Shown here: positions 1 through 7,469 of the stretch, in pieces
Layout: each line of letters starts with the position of its first letter
Numbering within the stretch: position 1 is the first letter of the stretch
NCBI RefSeq assembly: GCF_027052235.1
Contig: NZ_JALUFF010000048.1
Span: 1 to 36,731 of the forward strand
DNA from: Thermococcus sp.
GTDB lineage: Archaea; Methanobacteriota_B; Thermococci; Thermococcales; Thermococcaceae
Direction of reading: 5' to 3'
Length of the DNA: 36,731 nt
Position numbers and translations under genes: made by a program
Notes under the pieces: model-generated
Seen by the model: only the letters and a program-made list of their open reading frames with translations
What the model was told of the DNA's origin: nothing
The model's database searches: none

Positions 1-127
1 GGGATTTGAACCCCGGTCCGCGGGTTTCTCCGGGTCAGAGCTCCAAAGGCTCATCCCCGCTCAGCAAACCCGCAAGTCCTCATACCTCTGGAGCCCGCGA
101 TGATGGACCAGGCTACACCACGCCCCC
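1..127 (-). tRNA. tRNA-Trp (CCA), intron-containing, 3' end outside window
   Basis: Read on the minus strand, the acceptor 5' strand GGGGGCG begins at 127. The anticodon stem GCGGG leads into loop C-U-CCA-G, with the anticodon CCA at 91-89. After a 62-nt insertion the stem resumes as CCCGC at 24-20, followed by the T arm with GGUUCAAAUC. The window begins inside the T stem, so about 13 nt of the 3' end (rest of T stem, acceptor 3' strand, any CCA) are missing. The intron lies between positions 37 and 38, the canonical archaeal site. A bulge-helix-bulge is visible: CUCC pairs with GGAG, flanked by 3-nt bulges AGA and AAA, so cutting falls after G88 and after A26. A minus-strand TATA-like element at about 148-160 is correctly placed upstream. 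Confidence 0.95.
26..87 (-). ncRNA. Box C/D guide RNA formed by the tRNA-Trp intron
   Basis: The excised 62-nt intron carries a degenerate box C (AUGAGGA, 83-77), box D' CUGA (64-61), a weak box C' (AUGAG, 54-50) and box D CUGA (38-35). The nucleotide five positions before box D (G43) pairs with C34 of the tRNA through the run GGAGCU. The nucleotide five positions before box D' (G69) pairs with position 39 through GCGGGUUU. This reproduces the euryarchaeal arrangement in which the tRNA-Trp intron guides 2'-O-methylation of its own precursor at 34 and 39. The pairings are seen in the sequence; the modification is inferred from the family. Confidence 0.88.
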
Positions 128-222
128 GTCCGGGTTTAGCTTAGCCCAATCATATTTATAAATTTTGCCCCACACGGAAGTTTTATTAACATTAACTCAC
201 AAAAATAATACCGGTGGTTCCC

Positions 223-459
223 ATGGAGGAGCCCGTCGTTATTGGAAAGGATAAGTTCAAGATTGGGGAAGACGAGACCGCAAAGAGGGAGCTTCGCGTT
301 ATCAAAGTCCATGACGACGTCATCCAGCTCCAAGAGGAGGTTCACGGAATAATAGCCCTCGTCGGTGCAAGCTCAAGCGTGAACGTCAAGAAAGAAGAAC
401 TCAAGAACCTCATAAAGGTCGTGAAGGAACAGTTCGGATGGGAGGATATCTGCGACTAA
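223..459 (+). CDS. Small conserved acidic protein, function unknown
   Basis: A 78-residue protein with no recognised domain, rich in Glu, Lys and Val and with no signal peptide or membrane segment. A GTG at 214 is in frame, but GGTGG at 213-217 sits 5 nt before ATG 223, so the ATG is preferred. The C-terminal half (KKEELKNLIKVVKEQFGWED) looks like an amphipathic helix. A TATA-like stretch near 148-160 is too far upstream to give a short leader, so the promoter is uncertain; AT-rich DNA at 180-210 is the likelier location. A T7 run follows at 491-497. The gene sits between tRNA-Trp and fbp and is probably monocistronic. Confidence 0.7.
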   Translation: MEEPVVIGKDKFKIGEDETAKRELRVIKVHDDVIQLQEEVHGIIALVGASSSVNVKKEELKNLIKVVKEQFGWEDICD

Positions 460-490
460 GGAATCTCCTCCCACGCAGGGACAAAAGGGC

Positions 491-497
491 TTTTTTT
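491..497 (+). terminator. Poly-T terminator
   Basis: Seven T residues follow a GGGC context 32 nt after the stop of the small ORF and just before the fbp promoter. Runs of T are the usual intrinsic termination signal in Thermococcales. Confidence 0.5.
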
Positions 498-511
498 ACC
501 GCTTCTTTGTG

Positions 512-528
512 TATCATCACAGGTGATA
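512..528 (+). promoter_or_regulatory. Thermococcales glycolytic motif (TGM) upstream of the fbp TATA box
   Basis: TATCAT-CACAG-GTGATA matches the Tgr/TrmBL1 operator consensus TATCAC-N5-GTGATA at 11 of 12 positions. It ends 7 nt before the TATA-like CTTTATAAG at 534-542. In this family of promoters a motif upstream of BRE/TATA marks genes activated by Tgr during gluconeogenesis, which fits fructose-1,6-bisphosphatase. Confidence 0.85.
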
Positions 529-575
529 TTAACGCTTTATAAGCATGGAGGTCGTTAAAGTCACCGGTGGTAGCC

Positions 576-1703
576 ATGCTGGTTGGGAAGAAAATCACCC
601 TCAGCGTTATCAAGGCTGATGTTGGTGGATGGCCCGGGCACTCCAGGGTTCACCCCCAGCTCATAGAAACCGCAGAGGAAATCCTGAGCAAAGCCAGGGA
701 AGAGGGGACAATAATAGACTTCTATGTCACAGGATGCGGCGACGACCTTCAGCTGATAATGACCCACACAAAGGGGACCGACAGCCCTGAGATACACGGA
801 CTCGCATGGGAGGCCTTCAAGGAGGCAACGAAAGTCGCCAAGGAGCTCGGCCTCTACGGGGCTGGCCAGGATCTGCTCAAAGACGCCTTCAGCGGTAACG
901 TCCGCGGTCTCGGGCCCGGAGTTGCGGAGATGGAGTTCACCCTCAGGAAGAGCGAGCCAGTGGTTACCTTCCACATGGACAAGACGGAACCCGGTGCCTT
1001 CAACCTGCCAATATTCAGGATGTTCGCAGACCCCTTCAACACGGCCGGTCTCGTTATAGACCCCAAGATGCACGTGGGCTTCCGCTTTGAGGTCTGGGAC
1101 ATTCTAAAGCACAAGCGCGTCATTCTCAACACGCCCGAGGAGCTCTACGACCTGCTGGCACTCATTGGAGCAAAAAGCAGGTACGTCATCAAGCGCGTTT
1201 ACCCGAAGGAGGGCCACCCGCTCCCGACGGACGAACCAGTGGCTGTTGTAAGCACAGAGAAGCTCTACGAAGTTGCTGGCGAATACGTTGGAAAAGACGA
1301 TCCAGTGGCGATAGTCAGGGCCCAGAGCGGGCTTCCGGCCCTTGGGGAAGTTCTTGAGCCCTTCGCCTTCCCGCACCTCGTCAGCGGCTGGATGAGGGGT
1401 TCACACAACGGCCCGATAATGCCCGTTTCAATGTGCGACGCCAATCCCACCCGCTTCGACGGCCCGCCGAGGGTGGTAGCGCTTGGCTGGCAGATAAGCC
1501 CGAAGGGAGAGCTCGTCGGTCCGGTTGACCTCTTCGACGATCCGGCATTCGACTACGCGAGGCAGAAGGCACTTGAGATAACCGAGTACATGCGCAGGCA
1601 CGGGCCCTTCGAACCGCACCGCCTACCTCTGGAGGAGATGGAGTACACGACCCTTCCGGGGGTTCTCAAGAGGCTTGAAGACCGCTTCGAGGATATTGAG
1701 TGA
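576..1703 (+). CDS. fbp: Fructose-1,6-bisphosphatase, archaeal type V (bifunctional aldolase/phosphatase family)
   Basis: A 375-residue cytosolic enzyme of gluconeogenesis that hydrolyses fructose-1,6-bisphosphate; family members also condense triose phosphates to this compound. The N-terminus carries ADVGGWPGH with the metal-binding Asp, and Asp/Lys-rich active-site segments recur (CGDDLQL, HMDKTEPGAFN, MCDANPTRFDGPP). The length equals that known for the Thermococcus enzyme. ATG 576 is preferred over an in-frame GTG at 567 because GGTGG at 566-570 lies 5 nt upstream of it. It is transcribed alone, in the same direction as gor. A TGM upstream of TATA predicts activation by Tgr on gluconeogenic substrates. 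I see no anomaly in the reading frame. Confidence 0.97.
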   Translation: MLVGKKITLSVIKADVGGWPGHSRVHPQLIETAEEILSKAREEGTIIDFYVTGCGDDLQLIMTHTKGTDSPEIHGLAWEAFKEATKVAKELGLYGAGQDLLKDAFSGNVRGLGPGVAEMEFTLRKSEPVVTFHMDKTEPGAFNLPIFRMFADPFNTAGLVIDPKMHVGFRFEVWDILKHKRVILNTPEELYDLLALIGAKSRYVIKRVYPKEGHPLPTDEPVAVVSTEKLYEVAGEYVGKDDPVAIVRAQSGLPALGEVLEPFAFPHLVSGWMRGSHNGPIMPVSMCDANPTRFDGPPRVVALGWQISPKGELVGPVDLFDDPAFDYARQKALEITEYMRRHGPFEPHRLPLEEMEYTTLPGVLKRLEDRFEDIE

Positions 1704-1780
1704 CCCCCTTCTCCCATTTTTGAAAGGCAACTGATTTATATCATCAAGCTAAACTTTTACGGTGGAATCCAATCGGAAGC

Positions 1781-1821
1781 CTTAAATATCGTTCAGCAGA
1801 GAGCTAACACCCGGAGTGATA
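1781..1821 (+). promoter_or_regulatory. gor promoter: TATA box followed by a TGM over the start-site region
   Basis: TATA-like CTTAAATATC is at 1781-1790. TAACAC-CCGGA-GTGATA at 1805-1821 matches the TGM consensus at 11 of 12 positions and falls where transcription should begin, about 25 nt past TATA. In Thermococcales a TGM downstream of TATA marks glycolytic genes repressed by Tgr when sugar is absent. The ribosome binding site GGGGGTG at 1825-1831 follows directly. Confidence 0.8.
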
Positions 1822-1836
1822 CACGGGGGTGCTAAT

Positions 1837-3795
1837 ATGAGGTTCACGGTGCTTCATCTCAAGCTTGATGAGGGAAATGTTGAGGGCGAGGAAATCGAGA
1901 AGAAAGACGTTTACGGCATCATAGACTACGGAATTGAGCTCCATGAAGAGCTTGGAACCCATGGCATAGACCCATACGACCCGAGAAACATCGTGGTAAT
2001 GGGTATGGGACCCTTCTCAGGTTCAATCCTACCTGGAGCGCACCGGCTCATGTTCTTCTTCCGCTCACCCCTCTACGGAACGCTCTTCCCCTCTGCCATG
2101 GGTGGAGCGGCTTACGCCTTTAAGAACGTCGGAGTTGACTTTGTGACCTTTGAGGGGAAAGCCGAGAAGCCAGTCGTTGTGCTCCTCTACAACGACGGCG
2201 AGAACGTGAATGTCGAGCTCCATGAGATAGAGCTTGAGAAAATCATTGAGATCTGGAGGGACTACAAGGGCGAGGAAGGCGTCTATGCACTCACCCAGTA
2301 CCTCATAGATACCTTCGGTGAGCGCTTCGACTTTGAGTACCGCATAGCGGTCGTCGGGCCTGCTGCACTCAACAGCAATTATGGCGCCATATTCTCCCAG
2401 ACACTCAGGAAGGGCAAGCGCGTTGTGGGTAGCGAGGACTGGGCCGCTAGAGGCGGCTCTGGAAGTGTTCTCCTCAGGGCCCACAACGTCGTCGGAATAA
2501 TTTTCGGCGGAAAGCCGAGGAAGAGGGCCTTCCCGGGGGAGGACATCTCATCCTTCAGAACGGCGAAGGAGATAGTTGAGGGCGTCCACAAAAAGCCCTA
2601 CAACGACATCATAGCGGAGAAGACCGTCAAGTACAAGTACAATCCAAAGCTGAAAACCGGTGGAACCTTTGGAGGGAACTACCCAGCTGAGGGCGACTTC
2701 GTGCCAATCCTCAACTGGCAGATGCCATACATCCCGAAGGAGGAGCGCATAAAGATACACGAGGCCATAATGAAGTACTACTGGGAACCCTTCAACAAGG
2801 AGGCTATAGAGCCGAAGAACTGGACGAACTGCGGCGAGCCGTGCCCGGTTGTATGTAAGAAGTACGCCAACGGTCACCACATCGAGTACGAGCCAAGGGA
2901 GGCCAACGGCCCTCTCAGTGGCGTCATAACACTCCGCGCGAGTGACATAAGCGTTCCTGCGGTGGATGCGATGGGCTTTGACGCAATAGAGTTCGGTGGC
3001 ACAGCTGCGTGGGTTCTTGAGCTCGTCCACCGCGGACTTCTCAAGCCTGAGGAGGTCGGGCTGAGCGATAGGCCGGACTTCACGAAGGATGCTTTGCTTG
3101 AGAGGCCCGTAGAGGCGAGCGAGAAGAACGCCAAGCTGGTTGCAGAGCTGGCCCACAGAGTAGCGTTCGCCGAGAACGAGATAGCGAAGATACTCGGCCT
3201 CGGCAAGAGGAAGGCGAGCGTAATCCTCGACGAGAAGTTCAAGGACAGGCTCAGCTATGGAGAAAGCTTCAAGGACTATGCAGTCTTTACACCTCTCGGC
3301 GAAGATGGCGAGATGACTCCAACGATGTACTGGGCCATCGGCAACTACATCCCGCTCCCGATACAGGGAAGATACTGGACGTTCTACCAGTTCGGCGTCT
3401 TCCTTGAGCCGGAGGAGCTCGCGAGCAAGATAATAGCGAGCGCCCTCTGGGAGTTCTGGTACGACAACGTTGGCTGGTGCCGCTTCCACCGCGGCTGGAT
3501 GAAGCCGGTTCTCAAGGCCCTCTTCATGGAGGCCTATGGCGAGAACGTGGACATGGAGGAGCACGCTAGGAAGCAGATTAAGCGCCTCATCGAGTTCGCG
3601 AGGAAGGCCGGCTACACGCCGGTATTCTGGGACTCAATGAGGGTCATTGACCTTGTCGCCAGGGGAAGCGAGGAGTTCGGGAACGTCAGGTGGGCGGAGA
3701 AGTTCAAGCTGGACAAGGTCGGAACTGCCAAGGAGTACCTTGAGAAAGTTCTCGATGCATACAGCGAGGAGCTTAGGGTTGAGTGGAGATTATAA
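1837..3795 (+). CDS. gor: Glyceraldehyde-3-phosphate:ferredoxin oxidoreductase (GAPOR), tungsten enzyme
   Basis: A 652-residue member of the aldehyde ferredoxin oxidoreductase family, near full identity with Pyrococcus GAPOR in the segments I remember. It oxidises glyceraldehyde-3-phosphate to 3-phosphoglycerate and reduces ferredoxin, replacing GAPDH and PGK in the modified Embden-Meyerhof pathway. The [4Fe-4S] ligands are C332-x3-C336-x3-C340 in NCGEPCPVVC and a distal Cys548 in GWCRFHRGW; AOR-type tungstopterin-binding segments such as DAMGFDAIEFG are present. ATG 1837 follows GGGGGTG with 5-nt spacing; the in-frame GTG at 1816 lies inside the operator and is rejected. Regulation is predicted through the TGM, opposite in sign to fbp. 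The gene converges on a minus-strand gene 17 nt after its stop. Confidence 0.97.
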   Translation: MRFTVLHLKLDEGNVEGEEIEKKDVYGIIDYGIELHEELGTHGIDPYDPRNIVVMGMGPFSGSILPGAHRLMFFFRSPLYGTLFPSAMGGAAYAFKNVGVDFVTFEGKAEKPVVVLLYNDGENVNVELHEIELEKIIEIWRDYKGEEGVYALTQYLIDTFGERFDFEYRIAVVGPAALNSNYGAIFSQTLRKGKRVVGSEDWAARGGSGSVLLRAHNVVGIIFGGKPRKRAFPGEDISSFRTAKEIVEGVHKKPYNDIIAEKTVKYKYNPKLKTGGTFGGNYPAEGDFVPILNWQMPYIPKEERIKIHEAIMKYYWEPFNKEAIEPKNWTNCGEPCPVVCKKYANGHHIEYEPREANGPLSGVITLRASDISVPAVDAMGFDAIEFGGTAAWVLELVHRGLLKPEEVGLSDRPDFTKDALLERPVEASEKNAKLVAELAHRVAFAENEIAKILGLGKRKASVILDEKFKDRLSYGESFKDYAVFTPLGEDGEMTPTMYWAIGNYIPLPIQGRYWTFYQFGVFLEPEELASKIIASALWEFWYDNVGWCRFHRGWMKPVLKALFMEAYGENVDMEEHARKQIKRLIEFARKAGYTPVFWDSMRVIDLVARGSEEFGNVRWAEKFKLDKVGTAKEYLEKVLDAYSEELRVEWRL

Positions 3796-3812
3796 AAATA
3801 AAGCGGAGATTT

Positions 3813-4430
3813 TTATCCCTTCTTTTTATACAGGACGATAGCCACAGCCCCCATACCCAGTACCACAAGGAAGTAAAGGAAGCTCATCGAAGGTATTGTC
3901 CCGCTGTTTCTCCGTGGATTTTTATCAAAGAGATTGAATTCCTCAATCTGAAGTGTGGCGTTCATCATCCGTGAAGTTGTCCTGACCGTTAGGTAGTGGA
4001 CGGGTTCAATTTCAGTCGGCGCTTCAAAGGATTTAATTATGTTCCCGTTTTTCAGCATTATTTTCCTGTCGGCTAACATAATGGTTACATTCCCGCCCTT
4101 TTTCCATTCTCCCAGGCTGAATGTTTTTGATGGAAAGAATGCATAAACGCTGCCGTTGAGGTCAAAGTAGAGAGTTACTATCGGGGCCAGAGACGGATAT
4201 TTCCCGCCGATTGAAGACACAAGGATTCCTGGGCCTCTTATAAAGGTCACGTTGGCGGTACTGACGTTCAAAATCCGTATTATCATAACGTCTCCCGGAG
4301 TTAAGTTGAACTGTGTCCAGTTCTCGTTTATCGTGGCTTTTATGGTTACCTTGGTACTCCCTATACAGAGCCCATAACTCGACGCCATTAGCATTCCCAG
4401 CAAAATCAATCCAACCAGTTCTTTGTGCAT
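3813..4430 (-). CDS. Secreted, membrane-anchored protein of unknown function
   Basis: A 205-residue protein with an N-terminal signal peptide (MHKELVGLILLGMLMASSYG, cut near 20-22), a Thr/Val-rich extracellular part of beta-strand character, and one C-terminal hydrophobic segment (FLYFLVVLGMGAVAIVL) ending in KKKG. It should stand on the outer face of the membrane. Several N-x-S/T sequons (NWT, NLT, NVS, NGS, NVT, NAT) could be N-glycosylated. ATG 4430 has GGAGGG with 6-nt spacing. It overlaps the upstream membrane gene by 25 nt, so both are co-transcribed. The pair is richer in A+T than its neighbours, suggesting a recently acquired or weakly constrained locus. No family is recognised. Confidence 0.7.
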   Translation of the reverse strand: MHKELVGLILLGMLMASSYGLCIGSTKVTIKATINENWTQFNLTPGDVMIIRILNVSTANVTFIRGPGILVSSIGGKYPSLAPIVTLYFDLNGSVYAFFPSKTFSLGEWKKGGNVTIMLADRKIMLKNGNIIKSFEAPTEIEPVHYLTVRTTSRMMNATLQIEEFNLFDKNPRRNSGTIPSMSFLYFLVVLGMGAVAIVLYKKKG

Positions 4431-4843
4431 TCTGTATCCCTCCTAATCATTCTCTCAACTCCGTAGAGGACAAGAAGTCCAAGAAGTGTGGGTGCTAATA
4501 TTGCTATGGTGAGGATACCTGAACCTGAACTAACTGTGGAAACCAAGGTAAAGACAAAAAGTCCAACCGCAAACGTCCTCGTGGTTTCTACACTTTCAAC
4601 GCCTGCTGTAACATATATAATGGGCGCTAAAAGAGCAAGTAAGAGATGAAGCAACGTTATATCATCGAAAACATAAACTATCCTAAGGGACAGGAGGGAT
4701 AGAACAAAGATTAGTGCCACAGCCTTTTTCCTAAGCGTAGATGGCTTTAGGAGTGAAATTAATGCTCCAGTTAAACCTAGAATTAACAGCGCGATTCCCT
4801 TTGCAAGGCCAGCCAAGATGGCAAAAAGTAAATAAGAAAGCAC
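4406..4843 (-). CDS. Small polytopic membrane protein of unknown function
   Basis: A 145-residue protein with four to five hydrophobic segments (for example LFAILAGLAKGIALLILGL, VALIFVLSLLSLRIVY, LLHLLLALLAPIIYVTAG, LFVFTLVSTVSSG, ILAPTLLGLLVLYG) and a short basic then acidic C-terminus. GTG 4843 is preferred over an in-frame GTG at 4852 because GAGGTG ends exactly 6 nt before it. It is the first gene of a two-gene minus-strand unit with the secreted protein at 3813. A minus-strand TATA-like element CGATAAAAG lies near 4895-4903. No family is recognised, and the composition is AT-rich compared with neighbouring housekeeping genes. Confidence 0.6.
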   Translation of the reverse strand: MLSYLLFAILAGLAKGIALLILGLTGALISLLKPSTLRKKAVALIFVLSLLSLRIVYVFDDITLLHLLLALLAPIIYVTAGVESVETTRTFAVGLFVFTLVSTVSSGSGILTIAILAPTLLGLLVLYGVERMIRRDTECTKNWLD

Positions 4844-5000
4844 TAGAATCACCTCTCTTGAAGTCCAGCTAAGCTCTGGGTTTCTGGACTTGCTTTTATC
4901 GTTTCGGGAAGGCCTTGTATGCTTTTGTTGATGAGAAGTTAGTCTTCGTCCTTATAAGTTTTTCTTTATTTTAAGTAAGAATTTTCGTTTTATTTTGAGT

Positions 5001-5018
5001 GTTAATCTTAAGATAAAC
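5001..5018. promoter_or_regulatory. Imperfect palindrome, possible operator
   Basis: GTTAATCTTAAGATAAAC is an 18-bp inverted repeat with one mismatched pair, in the 262-bp divergent region between the membrane-protein unit and the oxidoreductase. Nothing else in this AT-rich stretch was recognised. Function is inferred only from symmetry and position. Confidence 0.35.
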
Positions 5019-5040
5019 TAAAAGAACCCCGAGTAAAAGA

Positions 5041-5058
5041 GTTGCATGACCATGCAAC
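5041..5058. promoter_or_regulatory. Perfect inverted repeat next to the oxidoreductase promoter
   Basis: GTTGCATG-AC-CATGCAAC has perfect 8-bp arms and a 2-bp spacer. It ends about 10 nt upstream of a TATA-like CTTATAAT at 5068-5075, which places transcription start near 5097 and ATG at 5106. The position, just before BRE/TATA, is that of an activator site or BRE-masking repressor site. It is not a TGM. Confidence 0.5.
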
Positions 5059-5105
5059 GGCCAAAGTCTTATAATTCTCCTCATGTCATCTCTTCAGGTG
5101 GTAGA

Positions 5106-6365
5106 ATGAGGGCTGTCATCATAGGCTCAGGAATAGGTGGGCTCTTAACTTCATCATTCCTGGCAAAGAACGGCTACGAGGTTACAGTCCTCGAAAAGGC
5201 TCCCTATCTTGGCGGCCGCTTCACGAATCTAAACTACAAAGGCTTCGGCCTCTCAACGGGGGCATTCCACATGCTCCCCCACGGCGAAGACGGGCCTCTG
5301 GCTTACCTACTAAAGCTTCTCGGTGCAAACGTTCAGATAGTGAACTCAAACCCGAAGGGCATGATATTCTACGGGGGCAAAACCTTCCACTACAGAGAAG
5401 GCTGGAAGTATCTCGGCTGGCGGGAGAAAGCGAGGGCCACCAAACTCCTCCTCGACATAAAGCGCGGAAAGCTTCCCGTCGATGACCCCGAGATGAGCGG
5501 GCGCGAGTGGATAAGGGAAAAAATAGGCGACAACGAGTTTGCTGACCTCTTCATCAAAAGCTTCCTCGGCTGGGCCGACAGTGTTTTGGACGTTCCGGCT
5601 GGAGAGCTAGCGAGGGAGATAAAAGCGGCCCTGAAGTGGGGAGGGCCCGGTCTCGTTAAGGGTGGCTGTAAAGTAATAACGGACGAGCTGGCAAGGCTTA
5701 CCGAAGCCAACGGCGGAAAAATCCTCACGAGGAAGAAAGCGGTAGAGATTGAGCCCGAGGAAAAAAAGGTCATCACAGCAGATGGCGACGAGCTGAACTA
5801 TGACGTTCTCATCTCCAACATCGGCATAAAGGAGACGGTTGAACTCATCGGAAGGGACTACTTCGACCGCGATTACCTGAAGCGCGTTGATTCCCTTAAG
5901 CCGAGCGAGGGGATAAAGTACAACGTTGCCTTAAAAGGCAAACCGAGGATCGGCAACACCGTGGTCTTTACCCTCGACACCGAGAGGATAAACGGCTACA
6001 ACGAGCCCTCCAGCATCTCTCCAGAGCTCGCGAAAGAGGGCTACACCCTGATAATGCTCCACCACGCGCTCCAATCAAAGAACGTCAGGGCCGAGCAGAG
6101 GAAGGGCATCGAGGACATCTACCGCATATTCCCGAACCTCGACGATGAAGGAGAAATCCTTCTGATCCAGACCTACCTCAACGGAAACCCTGTCAACAGG
6201 GTTGCCAGCGGACAGACTGTTGAGGATTTCCCGGTTAAAGATGTGTACATCGTCGGCGACGCCTACAAGCTCCCCGGAGGAATCGAAGTCGAAGGCATCG
6301 CCCTAGGCGTCATGAGAAACCTCGAAAAACTTGGCCTCGGAACTTTCGGGGAGTGGTACCTCTGA
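5106..6365 (+). CDS. Phytoene-desaturase-like FAD-dependent oxidoreductase
   Basis: A 419-residue flavoprotein of the NAD(P)/FAD-binding amine oxidase/phytoene dehydrogenase superfamily. The N-terminus has the Rossmann dinucleotide motif GSGIGG (residues 7-12) followed by the strand ending VTVLEKAPYLGGRF typical of FAD binding. Near the C-terminus, VYIVGDAYKLPGGIEVEGIALG is the second FAD contact. ATG 5106 is chosen because GGTGG at 5097-5101 precedes it by 4 nt and the fold starts there; an upstream ATG at 5046 would lie before the TATA box. The substrate is unknown; archaeal members could act on isoprenoid chains, including saturation of lipid or dolichol precursors, but no gene beside it supports this. 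Monocistronic. Confidence 0.85.
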   Translation: MRAVIIGSGIGGLLTSSFLAKNGYEVTVLEKAPYLGGRFTNLNYKGFGLSTGAFHMLPHGEDGPLAYLLKLLGANVQIVNSNPKGMIFYGGKTFHYREGWKYLGWREKARATKLLLDIKRGKLPVDDPEMSGREWIREKIGDNEFADLFIKSFLGWADSVLDVPAGELAREIKAALKWGGPGLVKGGCKVITDELARLTEANGGKILTRKKAVEIEPEEKKVITADGDELNYDVLISNIGIKETVELIGRDYFDRDYLKRVDSLKPSEGIKYNVALKGKPRIGNTVVFTLDTERINGYNEPSSISPELAKEGYTLIMLHHALQSKNVRAEQRKGIEDIYRIFPNLDDEGEILLIQTYLNGNPVNRVASGQTVEDFPVKDVYIVGDAYKLPGGIEVEGIALGVMRNLEKLGLGTFGEWYL

Positions 6366-6485
6366 GTTTTCCTTTACATTTGTCGAAGGGCCATTTCCTT
6401 ACCCGAACCTTCTTCAGATGAACATGATTGAAGTCTAACGAACATTTTTATCCTCGCGGACATACCCATTCACAGAGGTGAGAGC

Positions 6486-7433
6486 ATGAAAAGGGTCGTC
6501 ATAGCACTGGGTGGCAACGCGATTCTCCAGAGGGGTCAGAAGGGGACGTACGAGGAGCAGATGGAGAACGTGAGAAAAACCGCGAAGCAGATAGCGGAAA
6601 TAGTTGAAAGGGGATACGAGGTAGTCATAACCCATGGCAACGGGCCTCAGGTTGGGGCTCTTCTTCTCCACATGGATGCGGGCCAGCAGCTCTATGGAAT
6701 CCCCGCCCAGCCGATGGACGTGGCTGGAGCGATGACACAGGGGCAGATTGGCTATATGATAGGGCAGGCCCTCATAAACGAGCTGAGACAGAGAGGGATA
6801 GAGAGACCAGTCGCCACCGTGGTGACGCAGACAATCGTGGACAAGAACGACCCGGCCTTCCAAAACCCGAGCAAGCCCGTCGGGCCTTTCTACGACGAGG
6901 AGACAGCAAAGAGACTCGCGAAGGAGAAGGGATGGACAGTCATTGAAGATGCTGGAAGGGGCTGGAGGCGCGTTGTTCCAAGCCCTGACCCGAAGGGTCA
7001 CGTCGAGGCTCCTGTCATAGTTGACCTCGTTGAGAAGGGCTTCATTGTTATAGCGAGCGGTGGCGGTGGTGTCCCGGTCGTTGAGGAAAACGGCCAGCTT
7101 AGGGGTGTGGAGGCAGTAATAGACAAGGACTTGGCTGGAGAAAAGCTAGCTGAGGAAGTAAAGGCAGACATCTTCATGATTTTGACAGATGTAAACGGGG
7201 CCGCGATAAATTACGGGAAGCCAAATGAGAGGTGGCTGGGAGAAGTTACGGCGGAGGAGCTGAGGCGCTATTACCAGGAGGGCCACTTCAAGAAGGGTAG
7301 CATGGGGCCGAAGGTTCTGGCCGTAATAAGGTTCGTTGAATGGGGAGGGGAGAGAGCCATCATAGCGTCCCTCGAAAAGGCCGTTGAAGCCCTTGAGGGG
7401 AAAACTGGAACTCAGGTTCGTTCCAAAGGTTAA
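6486..7433 (+). CDS. arcC: Carbamate kinase
   Basis: A 315-residue amino acid kinase family enzyme that interconverts carbamoyl phosphate plus ADP with carbamate plus ATP; the Pyrococcus homologue is known as a carbamate-kinase-like carbamoyl phosphate synthetase (cpkA). The signature ALGGNAIL is at residues 7-14, with THGNGPQVG near 49-57, ASGGGGVPV and a [10 protein letters not shown] segment toward the ATP site. Length matches the family. ATG 6486 has GAGGTGAGAGC upstream. A TATA-like ATTTTTATC is near 6444-6452. The next gene begins 36 nt after the stop with its own ribosome binding site, so cotranscription is possible but not required. Confidence 0.95.
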   Translation: MKRVVIALGGNAILQRGQKGTYEEQMENVRKTAKQIAEIVERGYEVVITHGNGPQVGALLLHMDAGQQLYGIPAQPMDVAGAMTQGQIGYMIGQALINELRQRGIERPVATVVTQTIVDKNDPAFQNPSKPVGPFYDEETAKRLAKEKGWTVIEDAGRGWRRVVPSPDPKGHVEAPVIVDLVEKGFIVIASGGGGVPVVEENGQLRGVEAVIDKDLAGEKLAEEVKADIFMILTDVNGAAINYGKPNERWLGEVTAEELRRYYQEGHFKKGSMGPKVLAVIRFVEWGGERAIIASLEKAVEALEGKTGTQVRSKG

Positions 7434-7469
7434 TATACCCCTTTTGCATCTTTACCCTCTGGTGATCCG

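Noticed and set aside
2548-3564. 338-codon open frame antisense to gor
   Set aside because: Shadow of the highly conserved GAPOR gene; codon bias leaves the reverse frame open.
4853-5105. Possible box C/D RNA around TTGATGAG at 4929-4936
   Set aside because: Only a box-C-like string is present; no box D, C' or D' follows at suitable spacing.
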